Translations under genes and position numbers: made by a program
The notes under the pieces: generated by a model
What the model was told of the DNA's origin: nothing
Databases searched by the model: none
What the model saw: only the letters and a program-made list of their open reading frames with translations
From: Rugosimonospora sp040255525
GTDB lineage: Bacteria; Actinomycetota; Actinomycetes; Mycobacteriales; Micromonosporaceae
Direction of reading: 5' to 3'
Length of the DNA stretch: 64,000 nucleotides
Assembly: GCA_040255525.1 (NCBI GenBank)
Contig: JBDZVD010000002.1
Location: forward strand, 62,001-126,000
Shown here: in pieces, positions 49,495-58,500 of the stretch
How positions within the stretch are numbered: position 1 is the stretch's first letter
Layout: each line of letters opens with the position of its first letter

Positions 49495-50948
49495 CTTCTT
49501 CGGCGGGACCTGCCGGAGCGCCGGAGCCCGCCACGACGCCGGTACCCGCCACAAAATCGGACAGCCGGCGGCAGGACGTGGACTCCGGCCGCGAAGCGCC
49601 CCGGGCGCTCACCCTGCCGACCGTGCTGACCGGCGTCTTCGTCACGATCCTCGACTTCTTTATCGTCAACGTGGCCATCCCAACGACCCAGCGCGACCTG
49701 CATGCCGGCCCGTCGGCCATCGAATGGGTGGTCGCGGGGTACGGCCTGACCTACGGCTGTGCGCTGGTGCTCGGCGGCCGGCTGGGCGACATCTTCGGCC
49801 GCCGCCGGATGTTCGCCACGGGAATGGCGCTGTTCACCCTCGCCTCGGCCGCCTGCGGACTGGCCCCGGACGTGGCCACCCTCGTCGCCGGCCGGGTCGC
49901 CCAGGGTGCCGCCGCCGCCCTGCTCGCCCCGCAGGTACTGGTCATCCTGCGCACCGCGTACCAGGGCCGCGCCCAGTTGCGGGCAATCAACGCGTACGCC
50001 CTGACGATGGGCCTTGCCGCCGTCTTTGGCCAGCTCATCGGCGGCCTGCTCATCCAGGCCGACGTCCTCGCGCTCGGCTGGCGTGCCTGCTTCCTCATCA
50101 ACCTGCCGATCGGCGCCACCGCGCTCGCGCTCGCCCGGCGTGCGATCCCGGAGAGCCGCTCGGATCATGCAGTGGCGCTGGACCTCGGCGGCACCGCGCT
50201 GATCACGCTCGCGCTGGCCGCCACCCTGCTGCCGCTCATCGAGGGGCGTGAGCAGGGCTGGCCACTGTGGACCTGGCTGTCGTTCGCGGTTGCCGCCGCA
50301 CTCTTCGTCGCCTACGCCACGCGGCGGCACGGATCGCCCGTGCTCGACCCGGCCCTGTTCCGGGACCGCGCGTTCACCGCGGGCCTACTGACCCAACTCG
50401 CGTTCACCATGGGAATGTCTGCGTACTTCCTGATCTTCGCCCTGTACGTGCAGCAGGGGCGGCACCTGGACGCGCTGCAGGCGGGCCTGATCTTCACACC
50501 GATCGGAGCCGGGTACCTCGCCGCGTCCCTGCTGGCTCCCCGACTCACCGCGCGGTTGGGGCGCCAGATCATCGCGATCGGCGGGGTGACCAGAGCGGTG
50601 AGCCTGTGCCTGCTCGCGCTCGCGGTGGCCCGCGCCGTGCCCACCGGGTGGCTGGTGCTTCCGCTGGCCATCGATGGCGTCGGCATGGGGCTGGCACTCG
50701 CCCCCATCATGGGTACGGTCCTGTCCAGGGTCGCCCCCGGTCACGCCGGCGCCGTGGCCAGTGCCCTGACGACCACGCAGCAGGTGGGCGGGGCGCTCGG
50801 CGTCGCCATCGTGGGAATCCTGTTCTACGGCGCCCTGCCCGCCGGGGCGGCACCGGCGTTCCAGCACGGGCTGGTCTACCTGATCGCCGTGGCGCTGGCA
50901 CTCGCCGGGCTCGTCCAGGCCCTGCCGCGCCACGCGGCCGACCACTGA
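49470..50948 (+). CDS. DHA2-type MFS exporter controlled by TetR
   Basis: 492 residues from the ATG placed at the predicted transcription start; an open frame further upstream overlaps the promoter and is rejected. A 45-residue Ser/Pro head precedes fourteen hydrophobic segments. FVTILDFFIVNVAIPTTQRD is the D1-type motif, GGRLGDIFGRRRMFATGMAL is motif A and LAAVFGQLIGGLL is the motif C region. Such pumps expel drugs or secondary metabolites by proton antiport. A strong hairpin 52 bp after the stop ends the unit. Confidence 0.92.
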   Translation: MSEPTVLSTSSAGPAGAPEPATTPVPATKSDSRRQDVDSGREAPRALTLPTVLTGVFVTILDFFIVNVAIPTTQRDLHAGPSAIEWVVAGYGLTYGCALVLGGRLGDIFGRRRMFATGMALFTLASAACGLAPDVATLVAGRVAQGAAAALLAPQVLVILRTAYQGRAQLRAINAYALTMGLAAVFGQLIGGLLIQADVLALGWRACFLINLPIGATALALARRAIPESRSDHAVALDLGGTALITLALAATLLPLIEGREQGWPLWTWLSFAVAAALFVAYATRRHGSPVLDPALFRDRAFTAGLLTQLAFTMGMSAYFLIFALYVQQGRHLDALQAGLIFTPIGAGYLAASLLAPRLTARLGRQIIAIGGVTRAVSLCLLALAVARAVPTGWLVLPLAIDGVGMGLALAPIMGTVLSRVAPGHAGAVASALTTTQQVGGALGVAIVGILFYGALPAGAAPAFQHGLVYLIAVALALAGLVQALPRHAADH

Positions 50949-51000
50949 ATCCCACCGGCGAGGAAGGAGAAAGAGCATGGTGGTTTCACTGGGAGATGGT

Positions 51001-51031
51001 GGCGCTGGCGACCGCAGAGGTCGCCAGCGCC
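51001..51031. terminator. Perfect hairpin after the exporter
   Basis: GGCGCTGGCGACC-gcaga-GGTCGCCAGCGCC is a perfect 13-pair stem with a five-base loop, 52 bases after the MFS stop and 87 bases before the end of the convergent gene. It can stop transcription from both sides. Confidence 0.8.
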
Positions 51032-51117
51032 GGCTTCGACTTCGTCCTCCTGGACGACGACGGCCGGATCTCGTTCCAACGCCGCGAGCTGTGGCAACGC
51101 TGGGTCCGGGTGTTGGG

Positions 51118-51903
51118 TCAACGGGTGGCCACGCGCAGCACGTCGCCGGCCGACACCGCGAGTGCGACCACGGCACGCCCGCCGTTGATGGCCAGCGCCA
51201 CCCGGCCGGCCGAGTCCACGAAGACAACCAGGTCACCGGGGGGCGCGTCGCCGAACGTGCCGCCCTTGACCGCCCGCATCCCGCCCGCGGTCAACTGGTC
51301 GCCGAGGCCCTCCAGGGCCGTCCCGGGCGCGGCCAGTTGGACGTTGCCGAACCGGTCGACGGTCAGCACCTCGGCCTCGATGTACCCGTCGCCGATGGTG
51401 ACCACCGGGTCGGGGAGGCGTACCAGGACCGCAGGGTCGAGCGCGGTGCCGGCCGAGGCGACCGGTGCCCCGCCGGCCAGCCGCGCCGCCACCGGGACGA
51501 ACACGTCCCGGCCGTGGAACGTGCGGGAGACCTCGGGCAGGAACCAGCTCGGGTCGTCCAGGTGCACCGCCCGCTCCACCCCGCCGAGCGCGTCGGCGGC
51601 GGCCGGGAGCAGGCCGTTGTCGGGGCCGACCAGGATCGCGCCGGGCGTTTCGATGGCGATCGGGCGGCGGGCCGTACCCACGCCCGGGTCCACCACCCCC
51701 ACGTGTACGGCGCGCGGCATGTGGGTCACCGCCTGCGCGAGTACGGCCGAGCCCCGGGCGACGTCGCCGGGCGGGATCTGGTGGGTGACGTCGATGACCC
51801 GGACCCACTCGGCGCGGCTGGCCACCACGCCGTGCAGGGCGGCCACGAACCCGTCGGTGAGGCCGAAGTCGGTGGTCAGCGTCATCCAGTCGTACCGCGG
51901 CAT
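51118..51903 (-). CDS. SAM hydroxide adenosyltransferase (DUF62)
   Basis: 261 residues from an ATG with TAGTCT seven bases upstream (leaderless type) and GGAGG next to it. MTLTTDFGLTDGFVAALHGV is the DUF62 N-terminus, and VIDVTHQIPPGDVARGSAVL holds the conserved Asp-x-x-His block. VHVGVVDPGVGTARRPIAIE, ILVGPDNGLL and DRFGNVQLA complete the family set. Members split SAM into adenosine and methionine with water or hydroxide; related fluorinases use halide, but the chlorinase and fluorinase loop is not evident here. Confidence 0.92.
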   Translation of the reverse strand: MPRYDWMTLTTDFGLTDGFVAALHGVVASRAEWVRVIDVTHQIPPGDVARGSAVLAQAVTHMPRAVHVGVVDPGVGTARRPIAIETPGAILVGPDNGLLPAAADALGGVERAVHLDDPSWFLPEVSRTFHGRDVFVPVAARLAGGAPVASAGTALDPAVLVRLPDPVVTIGDGYIEAEVLTVDRFGNVQLAAPGTALEGLGDQLTAGGMRAVKGGTFGDAPPGDLVVFVDSAGRVALAINGGRAVVALAVSAGDVLRVATR

Positions 51904-52006
51904 GCCTCCGAGACTAGTAGCCGCCGGCACCCCCCACCGGCGCAGCCTTCGCGCCTGCGGTACCGACCCGGCGGGCGGCGGAGGGCTCCCGCCGGGTCGC
52001 GGGCAG

Positions 52007-53512
52007 TCAGTTCGGCGGCCGCGGGGTGACGAACTCGGCCAGCTGGCCGGACAGCGCCAGCCGGCTCGGCTCGTGCACGTACATCATGTGGCCGGCCTCG
52101 AAGTACCTGGTCTCGATGTTGCCGCGCAGCTCGTCCGGGATGGCCAGGTGCGCCATCGTATGCTCGGTGGCGAAGTAGGCCGTGGCGCCGTCGTGGTACC
52201 CGGAGGCGACGTACACGCGCAGGTGCGGGTTCGCCCGCATGGCGGCCGCCAGCTTGTCCGTGACCGTCACCGGCTGCCCCTCGAACTCCTTGTACGACCA
52301 CGGTTGCACCCGCCTGGTCAACACCTCGTACGGCAGGTCGTTCGCGTACTCCAACTCGGCCCGGACGTAGTGGTTGATCGCCACGGTGTACGGGCCGACG
52401 ATCGCGTCCATCGACGGGTCGGCGGAGAAGTGCTCCCGGCCGTAGTCGGCCTCCCAGCCCAGGAACCGGCCGTCCAGCCGCCCGACGGTGCGGCGCCGGG
52501 AGCGCAGCAGCTCGGTGAAGAACCGGATGTGCTCCACCCGCAGGTCGACCCGGTCGAGGTACTCCTCAGCCAGGCCGGTCAGGCGCGCCAGGGTGGACAG
52601 CACGCCGGCCCGCTGGTCGGCGGACAGCCGGGAGCCCTGAGCCAGCGCCCACGGGTACTCGCGGCCGGCGAACGCCTCGGCCTCGGCGAGTACGTCGGCG
52701 AGCGGCCGGTCGCCGTGCAGCCCGTGGTAGTGCGCGATGGCCGCGTACGTCGGCAGGTACAGCGGGTACGAGACATCCTGGTCCTGGTGGAAGTCCAGGG
52801 TGGCCATGTCCAGTACCGACGAGATGAGCATCAGCCCGTTGAGGTTCATCCCGTACCGTTCCTGGAGGTGCCGGCACAGGGCCGCGGCGCGCAGCGTCCC
52901 GTACGACTCCCCGCACAGGTACTTGGGGGACAGCCACCGGTTGTTGCGCGAGGTCCACAGCCGGATCACCTCACCGACGGATTCGATGTCGCCGGTGTAC
53001 CCGTGGTAGTCCTTCGGCTTCTGGCCCTGCGCCGCCCGGGAGTACCCGGTCGAGACGGGATCGATGAAAACCAGGTCGGAGTGGGCGAGCAGGGTCTGCT
53101 CGTTGTCGGCCAGCCCGTACGGCGGCGGTAGCAGGGCTCCGGCGTCGCCCATCACCACCCGCCTCGGTCCGAGCAGGCCCATGTGCAGCCACAGGCTCGC
53201 GGAGCCGGGGCCACCGTTGAACGCGAACGTGACGGGCCGCGTTCCGGGTTCCGCGCTGTCGAGCGTGTACGCGGTGAGGAAGACCTCCGCCTTGGGCTTG
53301 TGGCCGTCGAACACGTCGTCGGTGTGCACCTCCTGGCGCATCACGATCCGGCCGGCCTGTGCCGTGTAGCTCAGTTCGCCGGTGGCGGTGCGCAGCGTGT
53401 GCCGGGTGGTGACGAGGTCGTCGATGGGTTCGGGACGGGGCTGCGGGGACTCCGGTGAGGGTTCGGGAAGGCGGTCGGCGGCGCCGGCTGCCGGTGCTTG
53501 ATCTACGGCCAT
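52007..53512 (-). CDS. S10 family serine carboxypeptidase-like protein
   Basis: 501 residues. The alpha/beta-hydrolase set is complete: FAFNGGPGSASLWLH (oxyanion loop, residues 97-110), LCGESYGTLRAAALCRHLQE with nucleophile Ser203, Asp in YVASGYHDGATAYFATEH and His in RYFEAGHMMYVHEPS. FIDPVSTGYSRA is also typical. S10 peptidases remove C-terminal residues in acid conditions, but no signal peptide is seen, so it may be cytoplasmic. TAACCT eight bases before the ATG suggests a leaderless mRNA; the longer upstream frame is rejected. Confidence 0.92.
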   Translation of the reverse strand: MAVDQAPAAGAADRLPEPSPESPQPRPEPIDDLVTTRHTLRTATGELSYTAQAGRIVMRQEVHTDDVFDGHKPKAEVFLTAYTLDSAEPGTRPVTFAFNGGPGSASLWLHMGLLGPRRVVMGDAGALLPPPYGLADNEQTLLAHSDLVFIDPVSTGYSRAAQGQKPKDYHGYTGDIESVGEVIRLWTSRNNRWLSPKYLCGESYGTLRAAALCRHLQERYGMNLNGLMLISSVLDMATLDFHQDQDVSYPLYLPTYAAIAHYHGLHGDRPLADVLAEAEAFAGREYPWALAQGSRLSADQRAGVLSTLARLTGLAEEYLDRVDLRVEHIRFFTELLRSRRRTVGRLDGRFLGWEADYGREHFSADPSMDAIVGPYTVAINHYVRAELEYANDLPYEVLTRRVQPWSYKEFEGQPVTVTDKLAAAMRANPHLRVYVASGYHDGATAYFATEHTMAHLAIPDELRGNIETRYFEAGHMMYVHEPSRLALSGQLAEFVTPRPPN

Positions 53513-53584
53513 GAGCGTCGAGGTTACCGGAGGGTCACCGGCTCTCCGGACGGTGAGACGCGGCACGCTCCGTCCGCGTACCAC

Positions 53585-53734
53585 CCGTATGTGTAGATAA
53601 CTCGCTTAGCGGGGCTATTGGGGTGAAAGTTCTTCTACGGTGCTCCTAGGAACCTAAGCCCGTTTTGTGGCTACCTACTCCCTGTTGGGGTGATCGTGTA
53701 GCCGCTTTGGACTGCAGAAGGGCAGGCAGCTTCT
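53585..53734 (+). promoter_or_regulatory. AT-richer leader of the beta-helix protein gene
   Basis: These 150 bp are clearly less GC-rich than their surroundings and hold no gene. GGCTAC (53669-53674) and GTAGCC (53698-53703) form the base of a stem-loop with a short inner pairing of CCC with GGG, about 30 bases before the start. Several TAGNNT-like hexamers are present (GTGTAGATAACT, CCTAGGAACCT), so the exact promoter is unclear. It could be a long regulated 5' leader. Confidence 0.5.
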
Positions 53735-55366
53735 ATGGCAGATGACAGGCAACCTGACGTCGCCCATCCGGCGACGCTCAGACGATTGCGCAGGGCGCGC
53801 TGGCCACTGGCCGGCGTCCTCGCGGGGGGCCTGATCGCGGGGATGACCGGCGTGGCTGGGGTAGCGTTCGCCAGCCACCCCGACAACGCGCAATCGGGTC
53901 CGGTACCGATCACCAGCAGCCCCGTCTGGCACGATCCGCAACCGGTCGACGGTGCGGGCGGCGCGGCTCGGGGAAGTGCCCCGACCAGCGCGGAGCCCGA
54001 TGTCCAGAGTTCGGGTGACGCGTCACCGAGCGACGGCTCGCGCAGCGGCGGCGCGCGGGGTGACAACGCGCCGACCGTCACGGGGCCGAGTTCTCCGGCG
54101 TCCGCAGGACCGGGTGGCTCCGACGGTCCCGGTGGGCCTCCCGGTGGTCCGGGTGGCTCCGACGGTCCCGGTGGGCCTCCCGGTGGTCCGGGTGGGCCCG
54201 GCGGTCCCGGTGGGCCGCCCACTCAGGCCACCCAGGTGAACTGCGACCCGAACGCGTTGATCAGCGCGCTCGAGTTGGCGAACGCGGGCAGCGGCGCAAC
54301 CCTGTCGCTGGCGCCCAACTGCACCTACACGCTCACCGCCTTCTCGACGGCACCGACCGGCGCGGCCGGAGACGGATTGCCGGTCATCGTCCAGCCGATC
54401 ACGATCATTGGCAACGGCGCCACCATCGTCCGGGCGGCCAGCGCGAGCGCGTTCCGGATCTTCGATGTCGCCAACGGCGGGAGCCTGACCGCGCAGAACC
54501 TGACCATCGCGGGTGGTCAGGACAGCGCCACGTCGCCGAACGGGGCCGGGATCCGGATCCAGGTCGGCGGCAACGCCTTCCTGACCCACATCACGATCAG
54601 GGGTAACCAGGCCACTGTCGGTAATGGCGGTGGCATCGACAACGCTGGCGTCGCCATCATCAACGACAGCGCCTTCACCGCGAACACCGCCGCCGCCGAC
54701 GGCGGCGGGGTCCACAACACCGGATTCCTCGGCGTCACCAACTCCACGTTCGGCGCCAACGCCGCGACCCGGGGTGGCGGGGTCTTCAGCGGCGGCGGGC
54801 TCGAACTGACCGACAGCACGCTGACCCACAACCAGGCCTCCGGGCAGGGCGGTGGCCTGTTCATCGACGCTCCGGCGATCACGGCGACCGTCAGCCACAC
54901 CAGCATCAGCGACAACAACGCCACGTCCAACGGCGGCGGCGTCTTCAGCCAGGGCGTCCTGTTGCTGACCAACAACTCCGTGGTGAACGGCAACTCCTCC
55001 GGTGGCTCCGGTGGCGGGATCTTCAACGCGGCGACGCTCACGGTCAACGACAGCAAGATCACCAACAACATCAGCCGGGGCAACGGCGCCGGTGTCACGA
55101 ACGTGGCCGGCAACGTGGTGCTGCGGCATGCCGAGATCAGCGGCAACACCACGACGCTGACCGCTTCCGCGGGCGCGGGCATCACCACCAGCTCCGGCAG
55201 CCTGGCGCTGTTCGCGACGCGGGTCAGCAACAACAACTCGGCGACCCCGCCCGGCGGCATTCTCAGCACCCTCACGGCGGTGACCGTCGACAACCTGTCG
55301 GTCGTCGTCGGGAACAGGTCGACCAACTGCCTGGGCAGCACGCCGATCGCCAACTGCTTCGGCTGA
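53735..55366 (+). CDS. Secreted right-handed beta-helix protein with Gly/Pro linker
   Basis: 543 residues. A basic head and one hydrophobic segment (PLAGVLAGGLIAGMTGVAGV then AFASHP) form a long signal peptide. An acidic, Ser/Gly linker with two GGSDGPGGPPGGP repeats follows to about residue 165. The rest is a solenoid of about 20-25-residue turns rich in Asn, Gly, Ser and Thr (NLTIAGGQDSATSPNGAGIR, HITIRGNQATVGNGGGIDNA, SAFTANTAAADGGGVHNT, STFGANAATRGGGVFSGG), the pattern of pectate-lyase-like or polymorphic outer-membrane-type repeats. There is no sortase motif or C-terminal anchor, so it is probably secreted. Substrate unknown. Confidence 0.85.
   Translation: MADDRQPDVAHPATLRRLRRARWPLAGVLAGGLIAGMTGVAGVAFASHPDNAQSGPVPITSSPVWHDPQPVDGAGGAARGSAPTSAEPDVQSSGDASPSDGSRSGGARGDNAPTVTGPSSPASAGPGGSDGPGGPPGGPGGSDGPGGPPGGPGGPGGPGGPPTQATQVNCDPNALISALELANAGSGATLSLAPNCTYTLTAFSTAPTGAAGDGLPVIVQPITIIGNGATIVRAASASAFRIFDVANGGSLTAQNLTIAGGQDSATSPNGAGIRIQVGGNAFLTHITIRGNQATVGNGGGIDNAGVAIINDSAFTANTAAADGGGVHNTGFLGVTNSTFGANAATRGGGVFSGGGLELTDSTLTHNQASGQGGGLFIDAPAITATVSHTSISDNNATSNGGGVFSQGVLLLTNNSVVNGNSSGGSGGGIFNAATLTVNDSKITNNISRGNGAGVTNVAGNVVLRHAEISGNTTTLTASAGAGITTSSGSLALFATRVSNNNSATPPGGILSTLTAVTVDNLSVVVGNRSTNCLGSTPIANCFG
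54112..54219 (+). repeat. 39-bp in-frame repeats in the beta-helix gene linker
   Basis: A 39-bp unit starting GGGTGGCTCCGACGG is present at 54112-54150 and 54151-54189 with no visible change; a partial, diverged copy continues to about 54219. It codes the collagen-like GGSDGPGGPPGGP peptide. Identical copies imply a recent duplication. Confidence 0.85.
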
Positions 55367-55444
55367 ACCTCGGCCGGGCGGTTTCGGCTGACACCGTCCG
55401 GCCCGGTTCGACCGGGGCCGATCAGGACCAACAGCACGACGGGC

Positions 55445-55484
55445 GCCGCCCCGGACCCGATCGATCGGATCGGTCCGGGGCGGC
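55445..55484. terminator. Bidirectional terminator between beta-helix gene and lhr
   Basis: GCCGCCCCGGACC (55445-55457) and GGTCCGGGGCGGC (55472-55484) form a perfect 13-pair stem with a 14-base loop made of GATC repeats. It sits in the 182-bp gap between the two convergent genes. A weaker dyad (CCGGGCGGT/ACCGTCCGG) lies nearer the beta-helix stop. Confidence 0.8.
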
Positions 55485-55548
55485 TCCGTGTGGTGGTGCC
55501 GCCCGCCGGGTCACCTCTCGACGCGGCGGTTCGACCCGGCGTACCGGG

Positions 55549-58500
55549 TCAGCCGCGCAACCGCAGCCCCCGGGGAGTGGCCCGGAAACCGGCACCGGCC
55601 AGCGCCTCGCGCAGCGGCGTGGCGTGCACCGGCGCCCCGTCGGCCCGCTCCACCGACATCGGGCCCAGCGCACCGGCGTGTACGGCGTCGGCCAGCGCCT
55701 TCGCCGCCAGGGTCAGTACCTCGTCGTCGCTCGTGTACGACAGCAGGGTCCGGCCACCCCGTTCCACGTACAGCGCCAGGTCACCGCCGACCAGTACCGT
55801 CAGCGCGCCCGCCTTGCGGCCGGGCCGGTGCCCGGTCGACTCGCCCTCGCCGGCGTCCACCACCCGTTCCGGCCAGGGCAGCGCCGCGCCGTACGGGTTG
55901 GCCGGGTCGGTCGCGGCGAGCACCGTGCAGCGAGTGCCCTCCGCAGGGGAGCGCAGCCGCTCCACCGCCCCGGGAAGGGCGAACTGCGCCGCACCCAGCC
56001 CCTCGACGAAGTACCCGCGCCGGACCGCCCCGCGCTCCTCCATCGCGGCGAGCACCGGGTATACCCGGGCGAACCCGCCCTCGACACCCTCGGCCATGAC
56101 CGCGCCCCGGGTCACCACGCCGTACCGGTCCAGCAGCGCGTCGGCGAGCGCGGCGATCCGCCGGGTCGGGTCGGGGTCGCGGTCGGGCGTCCGGTACCAG
56201 CGCCCGGCGCCGGAGGGCGGGCCGGAGCGTGCGACGGCGAGGGACGCGCCACCGGTGAGCGAACCGCCGATCAGTGAACCGGCTCGGCCGGGCCGCCGGT
56301 ACCGGCCGCGGCCGGCGGCCGGGCGCCCGCGGTGGGCTCCCGAACCGGAGAGCGCGGCGCGCAGCGGAGCCAGCGTGTCACCGGCCACGAATCCGGCCCA
56401 GACCAGATCCCAGAGCGCCGCGAGCAGGTCCGCGTCGGTCGGCGGGGTGGCGCCCGCGGTCGCGGCGCCGGCCTCCGAGCCGGCGGCGAGATCGGCCGTC
56501 ACCCGGTCGGCCAGCGCCCGGAAGAACAGCGCGCCTCCGCCGTCGAGTGCGGCCAGGATCGCCTCGTGCAGCGGCATCATGGTCAGCGTCTGGGCCGGCG
56601 CGGGCAGCAGTAGCGGTGCGGTGTCGGCGAATGCCAGGCTGATCCAGCCGTCGCCGCCGGCGATGGCACCCGCCCCGGCCCAGACCACCTCGCCCGACGC
56701 GCACAGCTCGTCGAGGTGGGCCGGGGAGTAGTCGGCGACCCGGGCCGGCAGGATCAGCCGTTCCAGCGCCGAGGCGGGGACGGCCAGCCCGTGCAGCGCC
56801 TCGATGGCGGCGGCCGTGGCCTCCACGCCCCGGGCCGTGGAGCCGACATGCTGCCAGGCCGGCAGGAACCGGGCCAGGGCGGCCGGCGGGACCGGCTCGA
56901 TCTCCCTGCGCAGCGCGGCGAGCGAGCGGCGGCGCAGCATCCGCAGCACCTGGGCGTCACACCACTCGGTGCCCGCACCGCCCGGAGTGAACTCCCCGGA
57001 GCTGAGGCGCCCGGCCGCGGCGAGGCGGCGTAGCGCCTGCTCGACGACGAAGACCCCGAGCCCGAACCGGGCGGCGCAGGTCGCCGCCGCGAACGGGCCG
57101 CGGGTGCGCGCGTACCGGGCGACCAGGTCGCCGAGCGGATCCGGACCGGGCTCGACGAAGACCGCCGCGAGCCCGACCGGCAACGCCACGCCCAGCGCGT
57201 CGCGGACCCGTCCCGCGTCCTCGACCGCCAACCAGCGCTCCTGCCCGGCGATGCGCACCCGGATCGCCCGCCGCGCCCGTTCCAACTCCGCAAGCCACGC
57301 CGGGTCCACGCCCCGCTCGCGGGCCTCCACCGAGGACAGGTCGCCGAGCAGGCGCAGGATCTCGGCGGCGTCCTCCGCGTCGCGCGGCCGGCGGTCGTCG
57401 GTAAGCCACTGCAGCCGCCGTTCGGTCTCCACCACGACCTCGGGATCGAGGAGCTCACGCAGGTCGACGCGGCCGAGCAACTCGCCGAGCAGGGTGGAGT
57501 CCAGTGCCAGCGCGGCGGCGCGCCGTTCGGCGAGGGGTGCGTCGCCTTCGTACAGGAACGCACCGACGTACCCGAACAGCAGGGAGCGTGCGAACGGCGA
57601 CGGGTTCGGCGTCTCCACCTCGACGATCCGGATCTTCCGCGCAGACAGGTCGCGCATGAGGCCGACCAGGCCCGGCACGTCGAACACGTCCTGGAGGCAC
57701 TCCCGGGCCGCCTCCAGCGTGATCGGGAAGTCCGCGTACTCCCGGGCGACGTCGAGCAGCTGGGCTGACCGCTGCCGCTGCTGCCACAGCGGGCTGCGCC
57801 GGCGCGGATCGCGGCGAGGCAGCAGCAGCGCACGGGCGGCGCATTCCCGGAACCGGGCCGCGAACAGCGCGGAGGTGCCCACCGTCTCCTCGATGACGGC
57901 CGCGATCTCCTCCGGGTCGAACGCGACCAGATCGGCGCCGGGCGGGTCGTCGGCGATGTCCGGCAGGCGGATCACGATCCCGTCGTCGGACGGCAGTACC
58001 TGCGCGTCGAACCCGTACCGCTCGGTCAGCCGCCGGCCGATCGCCAGCGCCCAGGGCGAGTTGACCCGGGAACCGAGTACACAGTGGACTGTCAGGCGCC
58101 AGTCGCCCAGCTCGTCGCGGAACCGCTCGACGACCACGGTGCGGTCGTCGGGCAGCGAACGGGTCGCCTCGCGCTGCTCGGTCAGGTAGGCCAGCAGGTT
58201 GTCCACCGCCCACTCGTCCAGCCCGCTGTCGGACAGCGAGGCCCGGGCGTCGGCCGGGGCCGCCTTGACCAGGCTGCGGAGCCGGGCACCGATCGCCCGG
58301 CCGAGTTCGACCGGCCGGCCCAGCGTGTCGCCCTTCCAGAACGGCATCCGGGCCGGGGCCCCCGGGGCTGGCGAGACCAGTACCCGGTCGGGGGTGATGT
58401 CCTCGATCCGCCAGGAGGTCGAGCCGAGCAGGAAGACGTCCCCGACCCGGGACTCGTACACCATCTCCTCGTCCAGCTCGCCGACCCGGGCGCCGCGCTC

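Noticed and set aside
50996..51120. Short frame after the TetR-controlled exporter reading VALATAEVASAGFDFVLLDDD, which looks a little like a flavin-dependent oxidoreductase
   Set aside because: Most of it is the perfect 13-pair terminator hairpin, and the frame then runs antisense into the DUF62 gene. A gene remnant cannot be excluded but is not needed.
51118..51903. Fluorinase or chlorinase
   Set aside because: The protein has the DUF62 motifs for SAM hydrolysis, but the extra loop typical of fluorinases is not evident and the context holds no halometabolite genes.
53585..53734. Cyclic di-AMP or other known riboswitch before the secreted beta-helix gene
   Set aside because: I could not match the conserved bases of any riboswitch class; only a simple stem-loop is visible.
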